Shown: positions 1-10,787 of the stretch, piece by piece
Position numbering within the stretch: the first letter of the stretch is position 1
Layout of the letters: the number at the start of each line of letters is the position of its first letter
Assembly (NCBI RefSeq): GCF_000226565.1
Contig: NC_016041.1
Location: forward strand, 2,976,001-3,040,000
DNA length: 64,000 nucleotides
From: Glaciecola nitratireducens FR1064
GTDB taxonomy: Bacteria; Pseudomonadota; Gammaproteobacteria; Enterobacterales; Alteromonadaceae
Direction of reading: 5' to 3'
Notes under the pieces: model-generated
Told to the model about the DNA's origin: nothing
What the model saw: the letters and a program-made list of their open reading frames with translations, nothing else
Database searches by the model: none
Made by a program: the position numbers and the translations under genes

Positions 1-1394
1 AGTAGTTCTGAGTTTTCAATTGAAACGGTACCAACAAGAGTTGGTTGACCGCGTTCAACGCAGCTTAGAATGTCTTCGACGATGGCATCATATTTTTCCG
101 CAGCGGTAAGATAAATTTTATCCGCTCGGTCATCACGCACCATTGGCTTGTTGGTTGGAATAACAACCGTTTCTAAACCGTAAATGTGCTGAAACTCGAA
201 TGCTTCTGTATCAGCAGTACCTGTCATACCTGACAGCTTGTCGTATAGACGGAAGTAATTTTGAAAGGTAATTGACGCTAAGGTTTGATTTTCATTTTGG
301 ATGTTTACGCCTTCTTTGGCCTCAATTGCTTGGTGCAAGCCTTCGGACCAACGACGTCCTTCCATTGTGCGACCGGTATGTTCGTCAACAATGATAATGT
401 CGTCACCCTTAACAATGTAATCAACATCTTTTGCAAATAACTTGTGAGCGCGCAAAGCGGCATTCACGTGGTGTAATAAGGAAATATTCGCAGCAGCGAA
501 CAAAGATTCTGCTTCGTCTAAGATCCCGTGCTTTTGCAATAATTCTTCAACGAAGATTTGACCCGTTTCGGTCAAGTGTATTTGTTTGCCTTTTTCGTCG
601 ATGGTGTAATGACCATCGCCAATGTTGTCTTCTTCATCTTCCTTCTCCTGCTGCTGCAACTCAGGAATAATCAGATTAATCTTTCTATATAACTCAGAGC
701 TATCTTCTGCCGCGCCTGAGATAATCAGTGGTGTTCTTGCTTCATCGATAAGGATTGAGTCGACTTCGTCGATAACCGCAAAATGCAGTCCGCGCTGAAC
801 TCGGTCTTGTGGACTAAACGCCATATTATCGCGCAGATAATCGAAACCAAATTCATTATTGGTGCCGTAAGTGATGTCAGCTTCATAAGCAGCACGCTTT
901 TCTGCAGGACTTAAACCAGGAATGTTACAACCCACAGTTAGCCCAAGAAAATCAAATAGTGGTCTGCTGCCGTCGGCATCACGCTTTGCGAGATAATCAT
1001 TCACCGTAATAACGTGAACGCCTTTGCCCGAAATTGCATTTAAATAAGAGGGTAAAGTAGAGGTTAAGGTTTTACCTTCACCCGTGCGCATTTCAGCAAT
1101 CTTTCCTTGGTGTAAAACCAAACCGCCTTTCATTTGCACATCAAAGTGACGCATTTTGAAAACACGCTTACTGGCTTCTCGAACGACTGCGAACGCTTCT
1201 GCTGCTATTGCATCCATCGATTCGCCTTTTTCTAAGCGCTCTCTGAATATAGCTGTTTTACCCTTTAGCTCATCGTCGGAAAGTTCTTCGAATGTTTTCT
1301 CATATTCATTAACAGCAACAACTGTCTTTTTTAACTTTTTGAGTAAACGGTCGTTACGACTGCCAAATACTTTTTTCAAGGTGCTTGATAACAT
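1..1394 (-). CDS. secA: Protein translocase ATPase SecA, N-terminal part (cut by window edge)
   Basis: SecA is the cytoplasmic ATPase motor that pushes unfolded preproteins through SecYEG. The reading frame starts at an ATG at 1394 ([12 protein letters not shown]...) and stays open to base 1, giving about 464 residues of a protein usually near 900. The Walker A GEGKT is at residues 105-109 with K108 as in E. coli. The DEAD-type Walker B ([14 protein letters not shown]) and the start of the preprotein cross-linking region follow. The C-terminal half, including the zinc/SecB-binding tail, lies outside the window. It sits downstream of lpxC and an M23 peptidase, where E. coli has secM. Identity is certain. 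Confidence 0.97.
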   Translation of the reverse strand, partial: MLSSTLKKVFGSRNDRLLKKLKKTVVAVNEYEKTFEELSDDELKGKTAIFRERLEKGESMDAIAAEAFAVVREASKRVFKMRHFDVQMKGGLVLHQGKIAEMRTGEGKTLTSTLPSYLNAISGKGVHVITVNDYLAKRDADGSRPLFDFLGLTVGCNIPGLSPAEKRAAYEADITYGTNNEFGFDYLRDNMAFSPQDRVQRGLHFAVIDEVDSILIDEARTPLIISGAAEDSSELYRKINLIIPELQQQEKEDEEDNIGDGHYTIDEKGKQIHLTETGQIFVEELLQKHGILDEAESLFAAANISLLHHVNAALRAHKLFAKDVDYIVKGDDIIIVDEHTGRTMEGRRWSEGLHQAIEAKEGVNIQNENQTLASITFQNYFRLYDKLSGMTGTADTEAFEFQHIYGLETVVIPTNKPMVRDDRADKIYLTAAEKYDAIVEDILSCVERGQPTLVGTVSIENSEL

Positions 1395-1553
1395 GCTATA
1401 TGATTTTCCAAAAATGACTAAAATAAAACGCGCAACATAGTAACAATTATGCAGCGAATAAACTAGGGCGTACTAGATAAGCTTAGCACTGAACTGAGCT
1501 ATTTAAATGAGTCAGGAGTGGAATTGAACTGGAGAAAACTAAATATCAGTTTT

Positions 1554-2429
1554 TTAGCGATAGATAAATGGTAGAGGATCGACCTGTTGACCGTTTTTGA
1601 GAACTTCATAATGCACATGTGCACCTGTTGATCGACCAGTATTGCCAACTAATGCGATACCTTGACCTTTAGTAACAACGTCGCCGACTTCAACCGACAA
1701 TTGGGCGTTGTGACCGTATCTTGTTCTTAAACCGTTTCCGTGATCAATTTCAACTAGTTTTCCATATCCATATCTGTCGCCAGACCAGGTTACAACACCA
1801 GCACCTGTTGCAATAACGTCTTCACCTTCTTTGCCTGCGAAATCTAAGCCTTTGTGCATAGATGGGCGGCCAGTGAATGGGTCTTTGCGAACACCGTAAT
1901 AAGAAGACAACCAACCTGTATCGACTGGACGTCCTGCTAACTCACTTTCTCTTTCTATATTGAGGCCTAACATCAAAGATTCAAGGGCGGTGAGTTGCTG
2001 AATTTTAAAATCTAATGTCTCAGACATTTTATTGATTTGATTTGTTAAAGATGATTCGGTGGCGTTCAGCGTTTGCATTTCTTCGCTCAACGTAAAATCT
2101 TCTTTGTTCAGACCGGCCTTTTCAGCCATGGTTGCTGTGAGCAACTCCATCTGATTAATTCGGTTTTGCAGGATAGCTAACTGATTAACGATCCCGCCAA
2201 CTTGCTGTTGCGTGTTAACTTTTAATTGATCGACTAGATTTGCTTGCTGCTCTAAGCCTGTCTTTATGACGTTAACGCGAACATGATTTTCATAGACGGA
2301 TTCAGTTGAGCGGCTAGAGATAAGGAAGATAATCGATGCTATTACAGACAAGCTCAACAGCTTGCGAGCGGATATCCGCTTCACAAATCTGCGATTCTTG
2401 CCTTTGTAAAGTATCGTAAAACTCATCAT
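1554..2429 (-). CDS. M23 (LytM/DipM-like) membrane-anchored metallopeptidase
   Basis: Probable periplasmic peptidoglycan endopeptidase or amidase activator of 291 residues. A short basic cytoplasmic tail precedes one membrane segment (about residues 23-37), followed by a helical, probably coiled-coil region (about 50-160) and a C-terminal LytM domain. Putative zinc ligands are H192 and D196 in MHKGLDF and H273 in HVHYEV; H240 and H271 match the other conserved histidines, so it looks catalytically competent. It lies between lpxC and secA and reads with the dcw cluster. Family assignment is firm. The bond cut, or whether it activates another enzyme, cannot be told from sequence. Confidence 0.9.
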   Translation of the reverse strand: MMSFTILYKGKNRRFVKRISARKLLSLSVIASIIFLISSRSTESVYENHVRVNVIKTGLEQQANLVDQLKVNTQQQVGGIVNQLAILQNRINQMELLTATMAEKAGLNKEDFTLSEEMQTLNATESSLTNQINKMSETLDFKIQQLTALESLMLGLNIERESELAGRPVDTGWLSSYYGVRKDPFTGRPSMHKGLDFAGKEGEDVIATGAGVVTWSGDRYGYGKLVEIDHGNGLRTRYGHNAQLSVEVGDVVTKGQGIALVGNTGRSTGAHVHYEVLKNGQQVDPLPFIYR

Positions 2430-2631
2430 TACCCTTTATATGTTTGCTTTTAATCGTACCTTTGTACCGTAACAATGTCGCGAAACGACCCTTATTACGT
2501 TATTGTGCCTGCAGTCTAACTCTCTTATCGGCAGATAGAAACATTTACCAAGCGCACCTACTTATCTTAATTTATACCTGTTACTGCTGTTCAAGCCGCT
2601 TTCTTACACGCCAATCGATACAAGCGAGAGA

Positions 2632-3546
2632 TTAAAAGGCTAAGGAAGGTTCGATGTATCTTATGGGTAAGCTGTCTTCATTCTCAAACTCTACATACTT
2701 CCATGCGCTGGCATCATTAAGTATTGCATTTAATAACTTATTATTTAAACCATGGCCTGTTTTGTAAGCAACAAGCTCACCAATTAGGCTATGTCCGCCC
2801 AAGTAGAGGTCGCCAACAGCATCCAATATTTTATGTTTAAGAAATTCGTCACTGCAGCGCAAGCCTTCAGGATTTAACACTCTATATTCATCTAGCGCGA
2901 CAGCATTATCCATGCTGCCACCTAAAGCAAGATTCATCGAGTTCATAAGTTCTAAGTCTTTCATAAAACCGAAGGTTCTGGCTCTACTAACTTCGTCAAC
3001 GTACGAATCAACAGAAAAGTCGAGTTCGACTCGTTGTCTACTGGCCGCGATAGCTGGATGTTCAAAATCAATTTCGAAATTAACTTTAAAGCCGTCATGA
3101 GGCCTAAACTCTGCCCACTTATCGCCGTCTTCGACGCGCACAGTTTTGATCACTTTGATGAATTTTTTAGGGGCATCTAGCTCTTGTACACCGGCACTCT
3201 GGAGCAAGAAGATGAAAGGAGATGCACTGCCGTCCATTATAGGAAGCTCGTGGCTATCAACTTCAACGATAATATTATCAATGCCTAAACCAGACAGCGC
3301 AGAAGCTAGGTGCTCTACGGTATGAATGGAGTGACCTTCAGCATTAGTGATACAAGTACACAGCATTGTATCTCCAACGGCATCAGCCTTGGCTTGAATG
3401 TCTGCGTGCGGTTGTAAATCAACGCGACGAAAAACGATACCGGTGTTCGCAGGGGCAGGACGTAAAGTCATTGTGACTTTGCGTCCTTTATGCAAACCGA
3501 TGCCCGTCTCTTTAACAGACTCTTTAATAGTACGTTGTTTTATCAT
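2632..3546 (-). CDS. lpxC: UDP-3-O-acyl-N-acetylglucosamine deacetylase LpxC
   Basis: LpxC carries out the committed step of lipid A synthesis, removing acetate from UDP-3-O-acyl-GlcNAc with a zinc ion in the cytoplasm. The 304 residues match the E. coli length (305). Zinc ligands are at the canonical positions: H79 in HTVEHL, and H238 and D242 in [13 protein letters not shown]78 is the general base and H265 lies in KTGHGLNN. It is the last envelope biosynthesis gene of the dcw cluster, 151 bases downstream of ftsZ. In enterobacteria LpxC level is set by FtsH proteolysis through the C-terminal tail; the tail here (EPSLAF) is similarly short and non-polar. Confidence 0.97.
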   Translation of the reverse strand: MIKQRTIKESVKETGIGLHKGRKVTMTLRPAPANTGIVFRRVDLQPHADIQAKADAVGDTMLCTCITNAEGHSIHTVEHLASALSGLGIDNIIVEVDSHELPIMDGSASPFIFLLQSAGVQELDAPKKFIKVIKTVRVEDGDKWAEFRPHDGFKVNFEIDFEHPAIAASRQRVELDFSVDSYVDEVSRARTFGFMKDLELMNSMNLALGGSMDNAVALDEYRVLNPEGLRCSDEFLKHKILDAVGDLYLGGHSLIGELVAYKTGHGLNNKLLNAILNDASAWKYVEFENEDSLPIRYIEPSLAF

Positions 3547-3697
3547 TTTGTTTTATTCACCAAACAGAAAAACGGCGCATATTATATTACTCAATCACTT
3601 TATTGTCAAAGAGTTACAATATTACAAGCTTTTTTTTAAAAACAGTGACTGTTCAGACCACTACAACTAAACATGAATCTAGTTATAATTTATTAGT

Positions 3698-4855
3698 CTA
3701 ATCAGCCTGTTTTCTCAAAAATGCTGGAATATCAAGATACTCTAATTCATTACTTGGTTGAGCTTCGTCGTCTAACTTTAACGCTTGGTTACCATCAGTG
3801 CTGCCCGAGGACTTATGGTCTCTTGAACCAGACGTGTAGTCTCTACCTACAGCACTCACGCGCGCATTATCATTGACCAAACTGATGTCAGGCTTGCGTT
3901 CTGCGCCGATACCAGTGGCGACAACAGTCACGCGAACTTCATCAGTGAGTTCAGGATCGATGACCGTACCAACAACAACTGTCGCATTTTCTGAAGCAAA
4001 TGCTTTAACCGCATTACCCACGATTTCATATTCGTCGATAGCAAAGTCTAGGCCTGCTGTGATGTTAACTAAGATGCCGCGAGCACCAGATAGGTCGATA
4101 TCTTCTAGCAGAGGACAAGCGATTGCAGCTTCTGCAGCTTCTTCAGCTCTATCTTCACCTCTACCAACACCGCTGCCCATCATTGCCGTGCCCATTTCTG
4201 ACATCACAGTTTTCACATCGGCGAAATCAACGTTGATCAAACCAGGACGAGTAATAAGCTCAGCAATACCCTGTACGGCGCCGCGAAGTACATCATTCGC
4301 CGCACTAAAAGCCTGTAGCAAAGGCGTGCCTTTACCCATCACTTTTAAGAGTTTTTCATTTGGGATCGTGATCAATGAATCGACGTGCTTAGAAAGCTCG
4401 GCAATGCCTTGATTAGCAAAATCAGAACGCTTTTTGCCTTCGAATGGGAATGGTTTAGTCACAACAGCAACCGTCAATATTCCCATTTCTTTAGCAATTT
4501 TAGCCACTTCTGGAGCTGCCCCAGTTCCCGTTCCACCGCCCATTCCAGCCGTAATGAAAACCATATCAGCGCCTTCCAGCGTTTGACGGATTTTTTCACG
4601 ATCTTCTTGAGCAGCTTCTCGACCCACATTTGGATCGGCGCCAGCGCCTAAACCCTTTGTGACTTCGTTACCAATTTGTAGTTTGATGTGAGCACTCGAT
4701 GTCTTCAATACCTGCGCATCGGTATTCATGGCGATAAAATCTACGCCTTCGATCATGTGCTGAACCATATATTCGACGGCATTACCACCGCCACCTCCGA
4801 CGCCAACTACTTTAATGACGGCTTCGTCGCTTTGACTGTCCATTAGTTCGAACAT
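3698..4855 (-). CDS. ftsZ: Cell division GTPase FtsZ
   Basis: FtsZ is the tubulin-like GTPase that forms the cytokinetic Z ring. The protein has 385 residues. It shows the glycine-rich N-terminal nucleotide motif ([14 protein letters not shown]), the tubulin signature GGGTGTG, the T7 synergy loop ([11 protein letters not shown]), a variable linker rich in Ser, Gly and Asp, and the conserved C-terminal peptide [12 protein letters not shown] that binds FtsA and ZipA. It follows ftsA after 81 bases. The start ATG at 4855 has a purine-rich stretch just upstream (CCGGAGAAGCAGA). Confidence 0.98.
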   Translation of the reverse strand: MFELMDSQSDEAVIKVVGVGGGGGNAVEYMVQHMIEGVDFIAMNTDAQVLKTSSAHIKLQIGNEVTKGLGAGADPNVGREAAQEDREKIRQTLEGADMVFITAGMGGGTGTGAAPEVAKIAKEMGILTVAVVTKPFPFEGKKRSDFANQGIAELSKHVDSLITIPNEKLLKVMGKGTPLLQAFSAANDVLRGAVQGIAELITRPGLINVDFADVKTVMSEMGTAMMGSGVGRGEDRAEEAAEAAIACPLLEDIDLSGARGILVNITAGLDFAIDEYEIVGNAVKAFASENATVVVGTVIDPELTDEVRVTVVATGIGAERKPDISLVNDNARVSAVGRDYTSGSRDHKSSGSTDGNQALKLDDEAQPSNELEYLDIPAFLRKQAD

Positions 4856-4936
4856 TCTGCTTCTCCGGTATACTGAAACCTATTTCTTTTATTATTTCGG
4901 TTTCAAATTGTTTTAGCGCTAACGGTTAAGAGCCCC

Positions 4937-6166
4937 CTAAAATTCGCCCTTAAACCAGCTTTGGATGCGTTTTAATACGCTTTCTTCGCCTTTCTTTGAA
5001 GACGTTCTTTTATTGTTTATATTTTGCTTACCATACTGTAACAGACCCACTGCCGTAGCAAAACAGGCATCATCAACATATTCAGCCAAACCTTTGACTG
5101 AGTGAGGCTTCCCAACCCTTACTGGCATTTGGAAAATTTCCTCGGCAAACTCTACAGCGCCTTCCATCTTGGCTGTTCCGCCAGTGATGACAAGCCCTGC
5201 AGCAATTTGTTCTTCTAAACCACTCGCTTTGATTTGCTCGTAAGCTAATTCAAATAGCTCTTGATATCTTGGTTCAATCACTTCAGCTAAAGTATGGCGC
5301 GACATCACTCTTGCAGGTCGTCCACCAACACTAGGTACTTCAATGCTTTCTTCCATGCTCACCATATCTTTCAGTGCACATGCATATTTTGTTTTAATGT
5401 CTTCCGCATTGCTCATTGGCGTGCGAAAAATTTTCGCAATATCGCTGGTAATCTGATTACCCGCTAACGGAATAACTGCCGTGTGGCGAATAGCGCCATC
5501 GGTGTAAATCACGATATCCATAGTGCCGCCACCGATATCGATCACGCAGACACCTAGTTCGCGCTCATCATCCGTCAATACGGCGTAACTTGAAGCCAAG
5601 GCTGAGAAGATGGTTTGATCGACACTCAAATCACAACTTTCAACACACTTGACCAGATTTTTTGCCATATCTTCAGCGCACGTAATAATATGCGCAGCGG
5701 CTTCCATTCTTACGCCCGACATGCCAATGGGATTTTTTATCCCCTCTTGCACATCGATAACAAATTCTTGCGGTAACACATGAAGTAACTTACGTTCGGC
5801 TGCCATTGGCACAGAGCGTGCGGCGTGGATAACGTTATCCACATCGTCTTGCGTGACTTCTTGATTATTGATTGGCACCATCCCGCTCTCGTTTTGACAC
5901 TGAACGTGACGCCCTGAAATTGACATGAATACTGAAGATACACTGCAGTCGGCCATCAATTCCATCTCATTAACCGCTTGTCTTACTGACTGAACAACAA
6001 GGTTCAAGTCATTCACACCGCCCTTGTCCATTCCTCGGGACTTGTGTGTGCCAACGCCAATAATACTAATGCTATCATCGTCGAGTAATTCGCCGACAAT
6101 TGCTTTGATTACGCTGGTTCCGATGTCTAAACCGACAATTAGGTCTCTTTCAGTAGCTTTAGACAT
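4937..6166 (-). CDS. ftsA: Cell division protein FtsA
   Basis: FtsA is the actin-like ATPase that tethers FtsZ to the inner membrane and recruits later division proteins. The 409 residues begin with the ASKHA phosphate-1 motif GLDIGTSVIKA. The phosphate-2 motif VCVIDIGGGTMD and the adenosine motif GLVITGGTAKMEG follow. The C terminus (VLKRIQSWFKGEF) is a typical amphipathic membrane-targeting helix. It lies 17 bases downstream of ftsQ and 81 bases upstream of ftsZ, the standard dcw order. Confidence 0.97.
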   Translation of the reverse strand: MSKATERDLIVGLDIGTSVIKAIVGELLDDDSISIIGVGTHKSRGMDKGGVNDLNLVVQSVRQAVNEMELMADCSVSSVFMSISGRHVQCQNESGMVPINNQEVTQDDVDNVIHAARSVPMAAERKLLHVLPQEFVIDVQEGIKNPIGMSGVRMEAAAHIITCAEDMAKNLVKCVESCDLSVDQTIFSALASSYAVLTDDERELGVCVIDIGGGTMDIVIYTDGAIRHTAVIPLAGNQITSDIAKIFRTPMSNAEDIKTKYACALKDMVSMEESIEVPSVGGRPARVMSRHTLAEVIEPRYQELFELAYEQIKASGLEEQIAAGLVITGGTAKMEGAVEFAEEIFQMPVRVGKPHSVKGLAEYVDDACFATAVGLLQYGKQNINNKRTSSKKGEESVLKRIQSWFKGEF

Positions 6167-6183
6167 GTTTCATATCGCTCATT

Positions 6184-7080
6184 TTAATCATTATTTTCAG
6201 TAATTTCTTGTTCTTTTTTATCATTTTTTTGCCAGCCCACGGCAAGCCCTATATCATACCGCAAATCGATGTAATTAATCGCCTTATTTTGTGCCTGTAA
6301 CAGCGGAAATATATCGATAAAATTCTGCAATCTATCGATAAACTGCTGACGCCCTATATTTAGGCGTATTCCATTGCTCAGCTCTACTCTCCAAGCGAAT
6401 CTTTCACTTAAAAATAAAGCGTTAATTGTTAGTCCAGTCGAGCCCAACAGCGACTGCATTGCATTGAATCCGGCTAGTGCCGTTTTTTCACTGCCACCCG
6501 GCCCGAATAATTGAGGTAATTTTTTGTTAGGATCACCTCCATCAAAAATATCACCTTCAGTATTCAACAAAAGATCTTCATTCCAAATTGCGACCGGCTG
6601 CTGCTCAACGAGATAAATATGCAAACTACTTGGCCAGCGCTTGCGCACTGATGCCCGATAAACCCAAGGCATATCCTCTAAAAGCTGATGTACTTTATTC
6701 ACGTCTAATGCAAAAAAACTGCCTTTTTGATTCTGTCTGATAAGCGCTTCCATTTCTGCGTCTACCAAAATGCGTCTTTCACCGCTAAAAATAACTTTTT
6801 GCACCGGCAGCTGCTGCTCATCTTCAAGCCATTGTTTAACTTGAATACCACCGTAAATAAAACTGACGATCACAAACGTAAAAACGATTAGCCCAACGAT
6901 TTTATTTGAAGATCCTGTTTCACCTGTTCTTTCATTTTCATCGAATAAATCTATCTCATCATCTAATGAGTCTAACTCATCGCTGGATTCAGTTCGATTT
7001 GAGCGATGAACAAGACTGCTGCTGTTCGCGGTATTTCTGCGAACATTGCGTCCAGTTTTTGATAAATCGCCCTTCGTCAC
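6184..7080 (-). CDS. ftsQ: Cell division protein FtsQ
   Basis: FtsQ is a bitopic divisome protein that binds FtsL and FtsB and links early and late division proteins. Its 298 residues comprise a long acidic and serine-rich cytoplasmic tail (about 1-60), one membrane segment (about 61-79), then a periplasmic POTRA domain starting near LPVQKVIFSG, and the FtsQ beta domain. The cytoplasmic tail is longer than in E. coli FtsQ (276 residues). It follows ddl by four bases, so translation is probably coupled. Confidence 0.93.
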   Translation of the reverse strand: MTKGDLSKTGRNVRRNTANSSSLVHRSNRTESSDELDSLDDEIDLFDENERTGETGSSNKIVGLIVFTFVIVSFIYGGIQVKQWLEDEQQLPVQKVIFSGERRILVDAEMEALIRQNQKGSFFALDVNKVHQLLEDMPWVYRASVRKRWPSSLHIYLVEQQPVAIWNEDLLLNTEGDIFDGGDPNKKLPQLFGPGGSEKTALAGFNAMQSLLGSTGLTINALFLSERFAWRVELSNGIRLNIGRQQFIDRLQNFIDIFPLLQAQNKAINYIDLRYDIGLAVGWQKNDKKEQEITENND

Positions 7081-7084
7081 TTCG

Positions 7085-8074
7085 CTACTCCAAACTTGAC
7101 GTAAGAACTTGCAATACGAGCTGCTCGAAACTCAATCCCGCTTGTTTTGCAGCCTTTGGTACTAAGCTTGTTTCAGTCATACCCGGCACGGTATTGGATT
7201 CAAGTAACATGAATTCACCGTGCTCATTACGCATTAAATCAACCCTTCCCCAGCCTCTACCTGATAAGCCTTGAAAAGCACTAAGAGCAAGTTGACCTAC
7301 CTGTTTTTCAGTCGTGTCGTCTAAGCCACTAGGGCAATGATACTCGGTGGTTTTATCGTTGTATTTGGCATCATAATCATAGAAAACGTGCGGTGTCGCC
7401 ATGCGAATGGAAGGAAGTGCCACACCGTTCAAAATAGTGACCGTATATTCTGGTCCATTGATATATTGTTCAATTAACACATCGTCATCATATTCAAGCG
7501 CTTGTTTTACAGCGCTTTCAAGTTCGTCAGGCTGACTGACTTTCGCCATGCCAATGCTCGAACCTTCACGCGCAGGCTTTACCATCGCAACACCCGACAG
7601 TTTTGCTAAAAGTGCAGCATAATCTGGCTTTAAGGCTGCATTTACCTGATCCTTGGTAAGCACCTTATATGGCGCGGTTGGCAATGCTAAAGTTGACCAT
7701 ACTTGTTTCGAATAAACTTTATCCATGGCTAAAGCTGAACCCAAAACGCCTGTACCGGTGTACGGAATACCTAACAACTGCAGAGCACCTTGCATGCTTC
7801 CATCTTCGCCGCCGCGACCGTGTAAAATGATAAATGCGCGGTCAAATCCCAGTGCTATAAGATCACCGATTGGATTTTCTGCAGGATCAAACTTATGTGC
7901 ATCGACACCAGCAGCTTGCAGCGCGTTGAGCACAGCCGTGCCGGATGCCAGACTGACTTTTCGTTCAGCGGAATTGCCGCCGAACAACACAGCTACTTTG
8001 CCAAACACGTCCTTGCTAATTGCACCGATGTCGGTTGCGCTTTTTTCGTTTACGCTATTTACTCGTTGGTTCAT
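7085..8074 (-). CDS. ddl: D-alanine--D-alanine ligase
   Basis: This ATP-grasp ligase makes the D-Ala-D-Ala dipeptide used by MurF. Of 329 residues, the first 25 or so are an extension before the conserved [17 protein letters not shown]. The glycine-rich [12 protein letters not shown] loop, the ATP-grasp residues and the terminal [20 protein letters not shown] metal-binding segment are all present. The start overlaps the murC stop by four bases. Position in the dcw cluster identifies it as the DdlB-type copy. An internal start nearer the Rossmann-like core is possible, since the extension is poorly conserved. Confidence 0.95.
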   Translation of the reverse strand: MNQRVNSVNEKSATDIGAISKDVFGKVAVLFGGNSAERKVSLASGTAVLNALQAAGVDAHKFDPAENPIGDLIALGFDRAFIILHGRGGEDGSMQGALQLLGIPYTGTGVLGSALAMDKVYSKQVWSTLALPTAPYKVLTKDQVNAALKPDYAALLAKLSGVAMVKPAREGSSIGMAKVSQPDELESAVKQALEYDDDVLIEQYINGPEYTVTILNGVALPSIRMATPHVFYDYDAKYNDKTTEYHCPSGLDDTTEKQVGQLALSAFQGLSGRGWGRVDLMRNEHGEFMLLESNTVPGMTETSLVPKAAKQAGLSFEQLVLQVLTSSLE

Positions 8075-9615
8075 GCATCGCTCGCTTTTTTCAACAACGC
8101 TACTTTACTCAATTCAGCGATGGACAGCGATTGCGCTATTTCACCAATGTTGCCAGCACCTTGTGCAAAAACAACGTCGCCGTCACTTAACACATCAGCT
8201 AAAATTTTATATAGGTTCTGCTGTGAACTCACATAAATGGGTTCTAAATTGCCACGTTGGCGAATAGAACGACACAAAGACTTGCTATCGATACCGTCAA
8301 TAGGTTCCTCACTAGCGGCATAAATATCGAGCAGTAATAGCACATCAACTTGCGACAAAACTTCTACGAAATCTTCGTATAGATCGCGGGTCCGAGAATA
8401 TCGATGCGGTTGATAAATCATAACCACGCGCTTTTCTTTCCAGTTGTTGCGCGCCGCAGCAATCGTCATTGCAACTTCCGTTGGATGATGACCGTAATCA
8501 TCGACCAAAATTGTGCTGCCATAGTCCTGAGTAAATTGCCCCAGTACTTGAAAACGACGCCCGATACCTTGGAAACTTTGTAGTGCTAAGAGAATATCTG
8601 CATCGCTGATACCTTCATCAGTGGCCACCGCAATAGCCGCTGTAGCGTTCAACACGTTGTGAATACCAGGCAAACTGAGTTTTACATGCAGTGCAGTTTT
8701 ATCTTTGCGTTTAACCGTAAAGTGGCTGAAATTCAGTTCATATTTAACGTCAATAGCTTGATAATCGTTACCGTCTGCTTGACCATAAGTTAAGTATTTT
8801 CTGCCGACTTTAGGCAAGATTTCTTGCACTACTTCGTCGTCACCACAGACAACCGCTAAACCGTAAAAAGGTAAGTTGTGGAGAAACTCGACGTAAGCGT
8901 TTTTCATTTTAGAAAAATCACCTTGATACGCTTCGAGATGATCCGCTTCAATATTGGTGATCACCGACAGTGTCGGTTGCAAATGTAAAAATGAAGCGTC
9001 ACTTTCGTCAGCTTCAGCAATCAGGTATTTACTCGCCCCTAATTTTGCATTCGTGCCGGCACTATTAAGTAGTCCACCGATAACATACGTCGGGTCTAGC
9101 TTGGCTTGTGAAAATATGGTCGCTATCAAACTCGTTGTAGTGGTTTTACCGTGCGTACCCGCTACCGCGATGCCATAGCGAAAGCGCATCAGTTCAGCTA
9201 ACATCTCTGCACGACGAATAATCGGTATACGCAGTTCGGTCGCAATTTGAATTTCAGGGTTACTTTTATTAATTGCGCTGGACACAACAACTGCATCCGC
9301 TTGCTGCACATTTTCAGCAGCATGACCTATGAAAATTTCCGCACCTAGCTTGATTAAACGAGCGGTCATGCTGCTATGCTTCATGTCAGAACCTGACACT
9401 TGATAGCCTAAATTGAGCACAACTTCGGCAATGCCACCCATTCCCGCGCCACCGATACCAATAAAATGCAGTTTTTGCACCCGACGCATTTTGTGCGGCA
9501 TCAATGCCACACTATTGTCGCTTTGCTCAGTGGTTGACTCAGCAATAGATTTCTCAATAGCTTTTTTACTAGGTCGCTCAACCGCGCCTGCTGGTGAATT
9601 ATTTTCAATACTCAC
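8071..9615 (-). CDS. murC: UDP-N-acetylmuramate--L-alanine ligase MurC
   Basis: MurC adds L-Ala to UDP-MurNAc, the first step of stem peptide assembly. I chose the GTG at 9615 because it forms a GTGA overlap with the murG stop and has AAGGGA six bases upstream. The open frame runs further upstream but only inside murG. This gives 514 residues (E. coli 491). An extra N-terminal stretch of about 40 polar residues precedes [19 protein letters not shown]. The ATP loop [14 protein letters not shown] and the Mur ligase middle and C-terminal domains are intact. The alternative start at MPHKMRRV would remove the extension. Confidence 0.95.
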   Translation of the reverse strand: MSIENNSPAGAVERPSKKAIEKSIAESTTEQSDNSVALMPHKMRRVQKLHFIGIGGAGMGGIAEVVLNLGYQVSGSDMKHSSMTARLIKLGAEIFIGHAAENVQQADAVVVSSAINKSNPEIQIATELRIPIIRRAEMLAELMRFRYGIAVAGTHGKTTTTSLIATIFSQAKLDPTYVIGGLLNSAGTNAKLGASKYLIAEADESDASFLHLQPTLSVITNIEADHLEAYQGDFSKMKNAYVEFLHNLPFYGLAVVCGDDEVVQEILPKVGRKYLTYGQADGNDYQAIDVKYELNFSHFTVKRKDKTALHVKLSLPGIHNVLNATAAIAVATDEGISDADILLALQSFQGIGRRFQVLGQFTQDYGSTILVDDYGHHPTEVAMTIAAARNNWKEKRVVMIYQPHRYSRTRDLYEDFVEVLSQVDVLLLLDIYAASEEPIDGIDSKSLCRSIRQRGNLEPIYVSSQQNLYKILADVLSDGDVVFAQGAGNIGEIAQSLSIAELSKVALLKKASDA

Positions 9616-10787
9616 AATGTGTCCCTTAAACCTTCCTGCATAATAGCAGAGGCTACTTTGAGTGTGGCGTCTTGAATACAAAGCGCTCTCGCTTTGCGCC
9701 CCATCTCTTTTATCTTATCTGGATTTGACAACAAGGCATCTAACTGCGAATACAAGTTTTCCGCAAGTTTGTCTTGCTGAATGAGTATTGCGGCATCGTT
9801 GTCACTCAATGATCTCGCATTGTAAGTTTGATGATCGTCGACTGCAATTGGTAAAGGCACAAAAATAGCGCAACTTTCAGTGGCCGCAACTTCAGCAACT
9901 GTCAACGCGCCGGCGCGACATATCACTATGTCAGCCTTAGCAAATTCAGCAGGAATGTCATCGATGAATTCAATTACGCTATCGTCTGGCTGCGTGTATT
10001 GCGCTTTGACCGGCTCTGATTTGCCCTTGCCCGCTTGATGCACAACACTTATGGTATATTTTTGACGAAGTTGCGTGACCACTTTAGGGATTTGTTGATT
10101 TAACGCCAGCGCGCCTAAACTGCCACCTACAATGAGAAAGCGATAAGCGTTGTCAGCGTGCTGCGTTTTAGCTGCGTGAAAAAACTCCGCTCTTACTGGG
10201 TTACCTACAAACTCGACATTGCTCGGTGACCGACTCGCATTGGCAGATGCCTGCACGTTGAAACCACACAGCACCCGTTTTGCAACTTTAGCCAACCATT
10301 TATTGGTCATGCCAAATACAGCATTTTGTTCATGTATAACAATCGGAATACCTAATGTCCAAGCTGCAATGCCGCCGGGACCACTTGCGAAACCACCCAT
10401 ACCTAGCACTGCATTTGGCTGCAAAGTTTTAAGCATTTTTCTGGCTTGCCAAACTGCTGAAATCAGCATAAACGGAGAGAAAATCTTCGCTGCAAGGCCT
10501 TTCCCCCGAACGCCTTTTACATCCAAAAAATGAATGGGAAAGCCATGTTTAGGAACAACGTCAGCTTCCATTTTATCCGCGGTACCAAACCACTCTATTC
10601 GCCAACCTTGTTTTGTCATTTCGTGTGCGACTGCTAAGCCAGGGAAAACATGTCCGCCTGTTCCACCTGCCATAACAACTAGCAATGGCTTACGTGAAGG
10701 ATTGGATTTCTTCAACACATCACCATGGCTATACTGCTTTTTTTGCTTTGACGCTGAGTTTCCTTGAATATCGGTAACCTTAGACAT
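9612..10787 (-). CDS. murG: UDP-GlcNAc:lipid I GlcNAc transferase MurG
   Basis: MurG converts lipid I to lipid II on the inner face of the cytoplasmic membrane. I placed the start at the ATG at 10787 (MSKVTDIQG), which overlaps the ftsW stop by eight bases; longer readings run into ftsW. That gives 391 residues against 355 in E. coli. A basic extension of about 35 residues precedes the signature [20 protein letters not shown]. The second glycine loop ([11 protein letters not shown]) and the UDP-GlcNAc site ([10 protein letters not shown]) are present. The extension may help membrane association, which is only a guess. Confidence 0.95.
   Translation of the reverse strand: MSKVTDIQGNSASKQKKQYSHGDVLKKSNPSRKPLLVVMAGGTGGHVFPGLAVAHEMTKQGWRIEWFGTADKMEADVVPKHGFPIHFLDVKGVRGKGLAAKIFSPFMLISAVWQARKMLKTLQPNAVLGMGGFASGPGGIAAWTLGIPIVIHEQNAVFGMTNKWLAKVAKRVLCGFNVQASANASRSPSNVEFVGNPVRAEFFHAAKTQHADNAYRFLIVGGSLGALALNQQIPKVVTQLRQKYTISVVHQAGKGKSEPVKAQYTQPDDSVIEFIDDIPAEFAKADIVICRAGALTVAEVAATESCAIFVPLPIAVDDHQTYNARSLSDNDAAILIQQDKLAENLYSQLDALLSNPDKIKEMGRKARALCIQDATLKVASAIMQEGLRDTL

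Noticed and set aside
1395-1553. secM-like arrest peptide before secA
   Set aside because: No short ORF with a SecM-type arrest sequence was seen in the gap or at the end of the M23 protein.
3873-4412. 179-codon frame antisense to ftsZ
   Set aside because: It lies entirely within ftsZ and follows its codon pattern; a shadow frame. The same applies to other long antisense frames over murC, ddl, pstC and ppk1.
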